Source: Methylocella tundrae (GTDB lineage Bacteria; Pseudomonadota; Alphaproteobacteria; Rhizobiales; Beijerinckiaceae). Taken from it: a stretch of 64,000 bases of DNA. The stretch lies in NCBI RefSeq assembly GCF_901905185.1, contig NZ_CABFMQ020000001.1, positions 248,001-312,000 of the forward strand. The letters run 5' to 3'. Of the stretch, positions 45,541 to 53,172 are shown in pieces (position 1 is the first letter of the stretch; each line of letters starts with the position of its first letter). The position numbers and the translations under genes were made by a program. The notes under the pieces are model-generated. The model saw only the letters and a program-made list of their open reading frames with translations. It was not told where the DNA came from and made no database searches.

Positions 45541-46245
45541 ATGAGAGCTTCTCCTCCCTTGACCCCCAGCGTCCTCGCCGCGCTGGACCTGTTCACAGGG
45601 TTGACGGCCGCCGCGCTCACCGACGTCGGCGCCCGGGCGCGCCTCCGGCATATTCCGAAAGACACGCGCATTTTTGCGCAGGGCGATGCGATCGGGCGTT
45701 GCCATGCGCTGATCGACGGTTCCGTTCGCATTTCGCAAACCGCGGGCGAGGGCGCCGAAGTCGTCATGCGTTTTATCGGCGCCCGCGAAATGTTTGGTTC
45801 GGTTGCGCTGTTCACCGACGGCCGCGCTCCGGCCGAGGCGGTCGCCTTGACCGATTGCGTCGAGATCAGCTGGAGCAAGGCCGATCTCATCGATCTCATC
45901 GCCCTTTATCCGGGCATCGGCTTGAACCTCGTCAAAATTATCGGCGCCCGCCTCGGGGAGGCGCAGGACAGGGTGCGCGAACTCTCGACCCAGCGCGTCG
46001 GGCGGCGCCTCGCCAACGCCCTGCTGCGTCTTGCCGGAGAGGACGGACGCAGCGCCGGCGAAGCCCGGATTGAGTTTCCATTGACTCGCAAAGATGTCGC
46101 CGAACTGGCGGGAACGACGCTGCACACGGCGAGCCGGATTCTGAGCGCCTGGGAAAAGGCGGGGCTGGTTTCCAGTGATCGTCAGCGTGTGACGATTTTA
46201 AGACCGTCCGGGATCAAGCGCATCGCGGACGACATCGGCGATTAG
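45541..46245 (+). CDS. Crp/Fnr-family transcriptional regulator
   Basis: A 234-residue regulator: cyclic-nucleotide-binding-like barrel (about 15-125), dimer helix, and HTH with LTRKDVAELAGTTLHTASRI near 190. The cysteine cluster of oxygen-sensing FNR is absent if translation begins at ATG 45541, so an NnrR/Dnr-like or other ligand is possible. Position opposite the globin group suggests it controls that group. The ribosome site (AGGA) is at the very end of a dispersed repeat. Confidence 0.88.
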   Translation: MRASPPLTPSVLAALDLFTGLTAAALTDVGARARLRHIPKDTRIFAQGDAIGRCHALIDGSVRISQTAGEGAEVVMRFIGAREMFGSVALFTDGRAPAEAVALTDCVEISWSKADLIDLIALYPGIGLNLVKIIGARLGEAQDRVRELSTQRVGRRLANALLRLAGEDGRSAGEARIEFPLTRKDVAELAGTTLHTASRILSAWEKAGLVSSDRQRVTILRPSGIKRIADDIGD

Positions 46246-46261
46246 GGCGCGACCAGGAAGC

Positions 46262-47164
46262 TCAACCTCGCCTGGCGAGACGCTCGCCGAGAAAATCAGC
46301 CAGCACTTCGACGCGGGCGGGGCGCGGTCCGCCCGGCGGCGTCACCAGAAAGAGGCTGCCCTGCTGGGTCAGCCAATCCGTCAGCACCCTTTTGAGCCGG
46401 CCGTCCGCGAGGGCTTCCTTGACGATGAACTCCGGCAGGTCGCCAATGCCAAGGCCCGCGATCAGCGCCGGCATCAGAGCGTCGCCATTATTGGCGCGGA
46501 GCTGGCCTTTCGGTTTGACGGCGACTTCTTCCCCGGCTGCGTTGGAAAAGCGCCAGATGTCGGGCGTCTGCAAATAGGTGTAGCCAAGACAGACGTGGCG
46601 CGCCAGCTCGGCTGGATGCGCCGGACATCCGCGCCGCGCGAGATAGGAGGGCGCGGCGACGGTATAGCGCGGCGAGGCGCAGAGCCTTCGCGCAATGAGC
46701 GAGGAATCCGGCAGGAAACCGAGGCGAAGGGCGGCGTCGAAGCCGTCGCCGATCAGATCGACGACCGCGTCGCTGAGATGGAGATCGACCGAGACTTCCG
46801 GGTAAAGGTTGAGAAAATCCGGCAGGATCGGCGCGACTTCCCGCAGGCCAAACGACATCGGCGCTGCGAGCCGCACGAGGCCGCGCGGGTTCGCGGACTG
46901 CGCGAGGAGGTCGTTTTCCGCCGCCTCCGCATCGGTGACGAGGCGGGTCGCGCGCTCGGCCAGCTGTTGCCCGGCGTCGGTGAGCGCGAGACGGCGCGAG
47001 GTCCGGTTGAACAGCCGCGCGCCAAGTCTTTTCTCAAGGCGGCTCAACGCCTTCGAGACGGTCGGCGAGGACAGCCCGAGATCGGCCGCCGTCGCGGCGA
47101 TGGAGCGCATTTCCACAACTTTGGCGAAGATCGCCAGTCCTTCGAGATCGGGCAGCTTTGACAT
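46262..47164 (-). CDS. LysR-family transcriptional regulator
   Basis: A 300-residue regulator of the CrgA/AaeR-like branch: EGLAIFAKVVEMRSIAATAA, TVSKALSRLEKRLGARLF, then a LysR substrate domain with GLREVAPILPDFLNLYPEV. It is divergent from pirin/wrbA/doxX and probably represses or activates them in response to quinone or electrophile stress. An intergenic palindrome at 47190-47208 is the candidate operator. Confidence 0.9.
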   Translation of the reverse strand: MSKLPDLEGLAIFAKVVEMRSIAATAADLGLSSPTVSKALSRLEKRLGARLFNRTSRRLALTDAGQQLAERATRLVTDAEAAENDLLAQSANPRGLVRLAAPMSFGLREVAPILPDFLNLYPEVSVDLHLSDAVVDLIGDGFDAALRLGFLPDSSLIARRLCASPRYTVAAPSYLARRGCPAHPAELARHVCLGYTYLQTPDIWRFSNAAGEEVAVKPKGQLRANNGDALMPALIAGLGIGDLPEFIVKEALADGRLKRVLTDWLTQQGSLFLVTPPGGPRPARVEVLADFLGERLARRG

Positions 47165-47189
47165 TCGAATCCGGTTGATCATTAAATAA

Positions 47190-47208
47190 TGGAAAGGGTG
47201 TCTTTCCA
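47190..47208. promoter_or_regulatory. Candidate LysR operator, 7-5-7 palindrome
   Basis: TGGAAAG and CTTTCCA are perfect arms around GGTGT, 26 bases from the LysR start and 100 from pirin. Confidence 0.5.
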
Positions 47209-47307
47209 AGCTTTCTATTTTTTATTTCAGCTCATGCCATAGATTTGGCCCATCGGCTAGGGCATGATCTCAAAGGTCATGCGTCGAGGCCACGACGGAG
47301 ACCTCAG

Positions 47308-48006
47308 ATGATCGAGCGCAGAAACTTCAACGGACTTGGCGGCGCGGACCACGGCTGGCTGAAGGCCAAACATCATTTCTCATTCGCGAGCTATTACGAC
47401 CCGAAGCGCATGGGCGTCGGCGCCCTGCGCGTCTGGAACGACGATGAAATCGCTCCGAATACCGGCTTTCCGCCGCACCCGCATTCCGACATGGAGATCA
47501 TCACCTATGTCCGCGAGGGCGCGATCACGCATAAGGACAACCTTGGCAATCAGGGCCGCACGGAGGCTGGCGACGTCCAGGTGATGAGCGCGGGGACCGG
47601 CATCCGCCATTCGGAATATAATCTCGAACCCAAATCGACGAAGATCTTCCAGATCTGGATCGAACCGACGCGTCCTGGCGGCGCGCCGTCCTGGGGCGCG
47701 AAACCCTTTCCGAAAACGAGCCGCGATGGACGCCTTGTTACCCTTGCGAGCGGCTTTGCGGGCGACGGGGACGCGCTGCCGATCCGCGCCGACGCGCGGG
47801 TGCTGGGGGCGACGCTGAAGGCCGGCGAGACGATCGAATATCCGCTCGGCGCGGAGCGCGTCGGCTATCTCGTGCCGGCGACAGGCTCGGTCGACGTCAA
47901 TGGCGTGCGTCTCGAGGCTCGGGACGGCGGGGCGATCCAGCACGAGGCGGCGCTGAAGATCACCGCGCTCGAGGATGCGGAGATCGTTCTCGTCGACGCC
48001 GCCTAA
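47308..48006 (+). CDS. Pirin family protein
   Basis: A 232-residue bicupin. The iron site is visible in FPPHPHSDMEIITYVREGA, with two His, and later in GTGIRHSEYN. Bacterial pirins such as YhhW oxidise quercetin-like flavonols or act in redox sensing. GGAG precedes ATG 47308. It is followed by wrbA. Confidence 0.93.
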   Translation: MIERRNFNGLGGADHGWLKAKHHFSFASYYDPKRMGVGALRVWNDDEIAPNTGFPPHPHSDMEIITYVREGAITHKDNLGNQGRTEAGDVQVMSAGTGIRHSEYNLEPKSTKIFQIWIEPTRPGGAPSWGAKPFPKTSRDGRLVTLASGFAGDGDALPIRADARVLGATLKAGETIEYPLGAERVGYLVPATGSVDVNGVRLEARDGGAIQHEAALKITALEDAEIVLVDAA

Positions 48007-48054
48007 TCGGCGGGGCTGACGTTTTCCGAGCACGGCATGTCCGAATAAAAATGA

Positions 48055-48083
48055 AGAGCATGGCTCCGAAGCGGTCATGCTCT
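48055..48083 (+). repeat. Hairpin in the pirin-wrbA gap
   Basis: AGAGCATG and CATGCTCT surround a 13-nt loop. There is no T-run, so it may be an mRNA processing or stabilising element or part of a dispersed repeat. Confidence 0.4.
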
Positions 48084-48135
48084 CGTCATCCTGCCTTTGT
48101 TGAAGATCGAGCAGGACGTTTCCCAGGGGATCCAA

Positions 48136-48735
48136 ATGGCAAAAGTTCTCGTTCTTTATTATTCCGCCTATGGCCATATCGAGACGATGGCGGAGGCTGT
48201 CGCGGAGGGCGCTCGCGAAGCCGGCGCGACCGTCGACGTCAAACGCGTGCCGGAGCTCGTGCCGCCGGAGGTCGCCAAGGCGTCCCATTACAAGCTCGAT
48301 CAGGCGGCGCCCGTCGCAACGGTCGCCGAACTCGAACAGTACGACGCGATCATCGTGGGGACAGGCACGCGCTTTGGCCGGGTCAGTTCGCAAATGGCGA
48401 ATTTCCTCGATCAGGCGGGCGGCCTTTGGGCGCGCGGCGCCTTGAACGGCAAGGTCGGCGGCGCCTTCGCCTCGTCCGCCAGCCAGCACGGCGGGCAGGA
48501 GACGACGCTGTTCTCCATCATCACCAATCTTCTCCATTTCGGCCTCGTCGTCGTCGGGCTCGACTATGGCTTTGGCGGCCAGCTTAAGCTTGACGAGGTG
48601 ACTGGCGGTTCGCCCTATGGCGCGACGACGATCGCCGGCGGCGACGGCTCGCGTAAGCCAAGCCAGAACGAACTCGACGGCGCGCGCTATCAGGGCCGAA
48701 GGATCGCCGAGGTCGCCAAAAAGCTTCACGGCTGA
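48136..48735 (+). CDS. wrbA: NAD(P)H:quinone oxidoreductase WrbA
   Basis: A 199-residue flavodoxin-like enzyme that reduces quinones by two electrons. FMN-loop motif: [17 protein letters not shown]; other hallmarks are [19 protein letters not shown] and [19 protein letters not shown] precedes ATG 48136; the frame extends 13 codons further without a site. Confidence 0.95.
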   Translation: MAKVLVLYYSAYGHIETMAEAVAEGAREAGATVDVKRVPELVPPEVAKASHYKLDQAAPVATVAELEQYDAIIVGTGTRFGRVSSQMANFLDQAGGLWARGALNGKVGGAFASSASQHGGQETTLFSIITNLLHFGLVVVGLDYGFGGQLKLDEVTGGSPYGATTIAGGDGSRKPSQNELDGARYQGRRIAEVAKKLHG

Positions 48736-48797
48736 GACGCGTTTTCGCGGCTGTCCGCCCGCCCGCGCCGGTTCCGCTGCCTCGAAGGACAGAGTCC

Positions 48798-49190
48798 ATG
48801 GTCAATCTCGATCGCTACGCCGCCGCCATCGGCCGATTATTGCTCGTCGCGCTGTTTTTCGTCAGCGCCATTGGCAAGCTGACGGCTCCCGCCGCCACCA
48901 AAGCCTATATCGTCGCCATGGGGCTGCCGTTGCCGGATCTCGCCTTCTGGGTTTCGATCCTTGTCGAGCTATGCGGCGGCGCCCTGTTTCTCCTTGGCTA
49001 CCAGACACGGATCGTCGCCGCCGGGCTGGCGCTCTATTCGATCGCGACGGCCCTCGTTTTTCATCACAATTTCGCTGAACAGAACGAGATGTTTCATTTC
49101 CTGAAGGACCTCGCCATCGCGGGCGGCTTTTTGCAGGCCGCAGCCTTTGGCGGCGGCGCCTGCAGCCTTGACGCCCGCAAGGCGGCCTAG
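48798..49190 (+). CDS. DoxX family membrane protein
   Basis: A 130-residue protein with four helices (LLLVALFFVSAIGKLTAPAA, then LPDLAFWVSILVELCGGALF), the DoxX fold. In other bacteria DoxX proteins take part in oxidative-stress complexes. It closes the pirin-wrbA-doxX series; a double hairpin starts on its stop codon. Confidence 0.9.
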   Translation: MVNLDRYAAAIGRLLLVALFFVSAIGKLTAPAATKAYIVAMGLPLPDLAFWVSILVELCGGALFLLGYQTRIVAAGLALYSIATALVFHHNFAEQNEMFHFLKDLAIAGGFLQAAAFGGGACSLDARKAA

Positions 49191-49304
49191 AGCATATTCC
49201 GATCAGATCGGTTCGATCTGATGGGCAGGAATATGCTCAAGCTTTTGAATCTGGAGCGATTTCTGATCGATCGAATGACCCCATTCGATCGAAAAGCGCT
49301 CCAG
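49190..49304. repeat. Double-hairpin intergenic element after doxX
   Basis: First hairpin: GAGCATATTCC (49190-49200) with GGAATATGCTC (49228-49238), and inner ATCAGATC with GATCTGAT. Second: CTGGAGCG (49251) with CGCTCCAG (49297-49304), and inner CGATCGAATG with CATTCGATCG. It probably ends the doxX transcript and looks like a Rhizobiales dispersed element. Confidence 0.65.
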
Positions 49305-49410
49305 AGCGCCGGCGAGCGCGCCCGCTTTGTCAACCACAAACCATGAACAAAAAGGAGAGGCAAAGCTGTGCGATCAGGGCCTTGCTTCGCGCGTTCGGGC
49401 GCCCGCGCAG

Positions 49411-50205
49411 CTATCGCGCCGCCACGGCGCAGCTGTGATCGAGGAGGTTTTCCGTATGAACGGCGCCGCGCGGCGCCTGCTCCGCAAGAAGGACAAAGCC
49501 CGGCTTTCCGTCCGAAAAGCGGGCGCCGATGACGGCGAGCGAATCCTCGCTCAAAGGCGCTGACCGTTTATCCTCGGCGAGCAGCCTGAAAGGGTCGGGG
49601 TCCGGCGCCTCCCCGTCGATTCGGCGGGCTCGATAGCGGGCGCCCAGCAAAGTGAAATCGGCCCAATGCGCGCCGATTTCGGCTGACCTGCCGGCAAGAG
49701 CGTCACGCACGTCCGGCCGTACGCAATCGATGTGAATGTGCAGCTGATCCTGCGTGCGCGCGCCGGCGCCGTTGATCGCCATGCCGATCTCATCGCGCGA
49801 GAGATCCCTCCGCGCATTTTTGGCGACGAGATTGCGCGCATCCCAGGCGGCGCTCCAATAATTTGGCAATCCGTCCGTGCCGATGAGCGGATCTTCGATG
49901 CCGGTGAGGCGGCGCGTTGGAATGAGCAGGAACTGTGTCTTGCCAAGAATATCCTTCAACACCGCCGATCCCTGCGCTTCGCCGCCCTCGAGATCGACCG
50001 ACGCGCAGGGCGCCGAGGTATGAAGGTGCGTCTTGTCAAACACGCAAAGCCCGTGGACGATGCTCCACAGGGCGTTAGGGTCGGAAGCGGCCGCGACTCC
50101 GATCGCGGCGGCGCCGATCAGGCAGATCGCGCCAAGCGCGGCGCCAAAGCGGCGAAGGCTTTTTGCCTCGGACGCCGCCGGCGCGGGGGGAGTTTCAATC
50201 AACAT
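49411..50205 (-). CDS. cdh: CDP-diacylglycerol diphosphatase
   Basis: A 264-residue membrane-anchored HIT-like enzyme that splits CDP-diacylglycerol into phosphatidate and CMP. An N-terminal membrane helix (about 20-40) is followed by LCVFDKTHLHTSAPCASVDL, FLLIPTRRLTGIEDPLI and the HIT-type site QDQLHIHIDCVRPDV. It may balance the CDP-DAG pool used for phospholipid synthesis. Confidence 0.9.
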   Translation of the reverse strand: MLIETPPAPAASEAKSLRRFGAALGAICLIGAAAIGVAAASDPNALWSIVHGLCVFDKTHLHTSAPCASVDLEGGEAQGSAVLKDILGKTQFLLIPTRRLTGIEDPLIGTDGLPNYWSAAWDARNLVAKNARRDLSRDEIGMAINGAGARTQDQLHIHIDCVRPDVRDALAGRSAEIGAHWADFTLLGARYRARRIDGEAPDPDPFRLLAEDKRSAPLSEDSLAVIGARFSDGKPGFVLLAEQAPRGAVHTENLLDHSCAVAAR

Positions 50206-50366
50206 GGGGCGCCGGCAATCCTTTCGACGCCTTCACTAAGCAAGGTCGTGTTGGCGCGCCAGGCTCGCCTTGCTCTGGATTCTGTAATTTGGCGCCATTT
50301 TGATCCGAAAACCCCCATTCACTTTTCGGGGGTGATGCTTAGCCTCCCGCCGCGGTTTCGTCCAGC

Positions 50367-51920
50367 TCAGGAAGCCCCGCATGATGCGCCGCCTCCATCT
50401 TGCGCCGCCGCGCGCTCCATGCGCTCGCGCTCTTCGAGGCAGGCCATGTCGCGGCCGATCATCACGCTCGCCATCACCTTGCCATCGAGGAGATAGCGCG
50501 CCGTGCAATCCTGCTTCTCGACGTCGCCGTCTATATTGATCGTGTCCCACTCCGCCGCATGGCCGAGATAGAGCGGCGAAAAGTCGAACTGCCTGGTCCA
50601 AAAAAACGGAACGTCGGTAAAGGGTCTTCGCGCGCCGAGCATATTCTGCGCGGCGACCTGCCCCTGCCGGACGGCGACATTCCAATGTTCGACGCGAAGC
50701 CGCTGGCCGGAGTGCGGATCGGGCCAGGCGGCGATGTCGCCCGCGGCGAAGATATCCGGATCGCTCGTGCGCAAAAACGCATCGACGACGACGCCATGAT
50801 CGACCCTGAGGCCCGCGGCTTCCGCAAGCCGAAGGCGCGGCGTGACGCCGATGCCGGCCAGCACGAGATCGGCGGCCAGGCGCGCGCCGTCGTCGAGCGT
50901 GACGAACGCCCCATCGAAGGCTGCGATCTTGCGTCCAAGATGGAGCCTGACGCCATGTTTTTCATGAACGCCGACGATGGCTTTTGCGATTTCGGCTCCG
51001 AAAACGCGCGCCATAGGAGCCGTATCCTGGCTGACGACATCGACTTCAAGGCCCCGATTGCGCAAGCTCGCCGCCGCCTCGAGCCCGATGAAGCTCGACC
51101 CCAGCACGACCACGCGCCGCGCCGATTTCGCCGCCGCGACGATCGCGCGGCAATCCGCCAGCGAGCGCAGGAGATGAACCCGCGGCAGCGCCGCCCCCTC
51201 GAAATCGGGCCGGCGCGGCTCGGCTCCGGTCGCAAGAAGAAGCTTCCGGTATGGCAATTCTCGGCCATCGGCCAGCGCCGCGACATGCCGATGGGGATCG
51301 ACGCTGACGACTTCCGAGCGGAGCTCGATTGCGACGCCCCGCCGGTCGAGCGGCTCGGCGCCGAGGTTGATGCGCGGGTTGTCCCATGACCCCTCGAGAT
51401 AATCCTTGGTCAGCAGGGTGCGCTCATAGGGCGGCGATTCATCCTGCGAAACAAGCGTGATCCCGCCCCCGGCGCCTTCACGGCAAAGCATGTCGGCCGC
51501 GGCGAAGCCAGCGCCGCCGCCGCCGATAATGAGGAAGGGCCCTGCGCTCGCCGCGCCGGAGGGCTTCCCCGCTTGCGCCGCCTGCGGCGTCTCCAGCCGC
51601 GCCTTGCCGTCTTTGATCTCGACGCCGTAGCGTTTCAATGGCGCAAAAGCGGGCGCCGCGATGGCCTCGCCCGAGCGAAGATCGAAACAGGCCTGATGCC
51701 AGGGGCAACGCACCCGGTCGCCAACAAGCAGGCCCTCGGCCAGCGGACCTCCAAGGTGGGTGCAGGTTCCACGAAAAGCCCTGATGTCGTCGCCCCGCCG
51801 CAGAATGACGAGCGTCTTGCCGTCGAATTTGCCTCTGACGAGCCGCCCCTCCGGGATCGAGTCGACGGGGACCGGCTCATTGAAGTCAAGGGCATCGTTT
51901 TCGCTATCGTTCGCCGCCAT
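50367..51920 (-). CDS. Rieske-domain FAD-dependent NAD(P)H oxidoreductase
   Basis: A 517-residue two-part protein. Residues 15-115 are a Rieske [2Fe-2S] domain with GTCTHLGGPL (Cys53, His55) and CPWHQACFD (Cys72, His75). From about 130 a ferredoxin-reductase/AIF-type flavoprotein begins with LIIGGGGAGFAAADMLC, has VVLGSSFIGLEAAASLRNRG for NAD and IFAAGDIAAWPDPHSGQ near the end. Such fusions serve as ferredoxin or putidaredoxin reductases or in nitrite/oxygenase electron transfer; no oxygenase is adjacent. It is divergent from the DUF58 gene. Confidence 0.92.
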   Translation of the reverse strand: MAANDSENDALDFNEPVPVDSIPEGRLVRGKFDGKTLVILRRGDDIRAFRGTCTHLGGPLAEGLLVGDRVRCPWHQACFDLRSGEAIAAPAFAPLKRYGVEIKDGKARLETPQAAQAGKPSGAASAGPFLIIGGGGAGFAAADMLCREGAGGGITLVSQDESPPYERTLLTKDYLEGSWDNPRINLGAEPLDRRGVAIELRSEVVSVDPHRHVAALADGRELPYRKLLLATGAEPRRPDFEGAALPRVHLLRSLADCRAIVAAAKSARRVVVLGSSFIGLEAAASLRNRGLEVDVVSQDTAPMARVFGAEIAKAIVGVHEKHGVRLHLGRKIAAFDGAFVTLDDGARLAADLVLAGIGVTPRLRLAEAAGLRVDHGVVVDAFLRTSDPDIFAAGDIAAWPDPHSGQRLRVEHWNVAVRQGQVAAQNMLGARRPFTDVPFFWTRQFDFSPLYLGHAAEWDTINIDGDVEKQDCTARYLLDGKVMASVMIGRDMACLEERERMERAAAQDGGGASCGAS

Positions 51921-52159
51921 TGGACGTCACCGGTAAAGAGTGGGATCGAAGCATTAACGCCACGGCCGCGCGAACGTTGCGCCTTCCTCTCGGGCGCAGC
52001 GCAGCATTAAGCGCTTGCACATGGGTGAAGGTCGTGGCTATCTTGGCGGTAGTCAAGAAAGCTCCATACAACGTTCCGCTGCATCGCCAGCTCCCTCTGT
52101 CGCCAGCTTCACGCTTCTGGCGGCCGGCGATCGGCTGGCGCCATGATCGAGGGATTGCA

Positions 52160-53164
52160 ATGGGCCTTTCCTACGCCGCCATGGGCCGACTGTCAGCGCC
52201 GCGCCGGATCCGCGAAGCCTCTTCCGCCTCGCGCCACGGAGTCTATACGTCGATCGCCGATCTCGTCGCCCTCCATTCGACCGCTCGCGAGTTCAGCTTT
52301 CCCCCACGCCACCCTGTGCAGAGCCTGCATTCGGGCGGTCATCCGTCGCATCCGTTCGACGGCCATGCCTCCGAGGATGCGCTCCCGCCGCTGGCGCGAG
52401 GCGAAGAGACCGGCGTCATCGAGCGGCGCGCCGGCGCGCGCGCGCGGCAGGCCTTCGGGCCGCCAGGCTTCGAGGAGAAGGTCCGGCCGGCCCTGGTCGT
52501 CGTCGACCAGCGTCCCAACATGTTCTTCGGTTCGCGCCGCTCCATGAAATCCGTCGCGGCTGCGGAGGCGGCGGCGCTCTGCGTTTGGGGGATTCTCGAT
52601 CATGGCGCGCCGATAGGCGGCGTCGTCTTCAATGATGCGCTGATCGAGCGCGTCGAGCCGCGTTGCAGCAGCACAGCCGCCATGCGGCTCATCGAGGCGG
52701 TGGCGACGCAGAACGCCGAACTGCGGGCGGATTCGACGCGAGCGCGGGGACCGTCAAAGCTCGACGCCGCGCTCGAAGCGGCCGCGCGCCTTGCGCCCCA
52801 GGATCATCTCATCGTGGTGATCAGCGATTTCGAGGGCCAGGGTCCGCGCACCCGCGAATCCCTCATCCGCCTCGCCGCGAAAAACGAGGTTCTCGCGGTT
52901 CTCGTCTATGATCCATTCCTGCTGGACCTGCCCAAGACCGGGGCCATCATCGTCAGCCGCGGCGAATTGCAGATCGATCTTGAATTCGGCAGCGGGCGCA
53001 TCCGAAGGAGCCTGTTCGACTTCGCCGACGCCCGCGCGCAGGACATTCTCGCCTTCGAACGCACAATCGGGGTCCCCGTGCTGCCGCTGTCGGCGGCCGA
53101 AGAAACCGCGCCGCAGATGAGACGCTGGGTCGACCAGAGTTTTTGGCGGCAGGTCGGCGGTTAG
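52160..53164 (+). CDS. DUF58 domain protein
   Basis: A 334-residue protein with the DUF58 core: IADLVALHSTAREFSF, then a von Willebrand-A-like part with ALVVVDQRPNMFFGSRRSMK and LIVVISDFEGQGPRTRESLI. DUF58 proteins usually work with a MoxR-type AAA+ ATPase, but none is adjacent. ATG 52160 has GAGGGA six bases upstream, while the open frame runs 80 codons further back through DNA of noncoding character. Confidence 0.85.
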   Translation: MGLSYAAMGRLSAPRRIREASSASRHGVYTSIADLVALHSTAREFSFPPRHPVQSLHSGGHPSHPFDGHASEDALPPLARGEETGVIERRAGARARQAFGPPGFEEKVRPALVVVDQRPNMFFGSRRSMKSVAAAEAAALCVWGILDHGAPIGGVVFNDALIERVEPRCSSTAAMRLIEAVATQNAELRADSTRARGPSKLDAALEAAARLAPQDHLIVVISDFEGQGPRTRESLIRLAAKNEVLAVLVYDPFLLDLPKTGAIIVSRGELQIDLEFGSGRIRRSLFDFADARAQDILAFERTIGVPVLPLSAAEETAPQMRRWVDQSFWRQVGG

Positions 53165-53172
53165 CCCCCGCC

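Noticed and set aside
49327..49563. 78-codon frame after the doxX repeat with GGAGAG nearby
   Set aside because: It is mostly the antisense of the CDP-diglyceride hydrolase 3' end and has no family resemblance.
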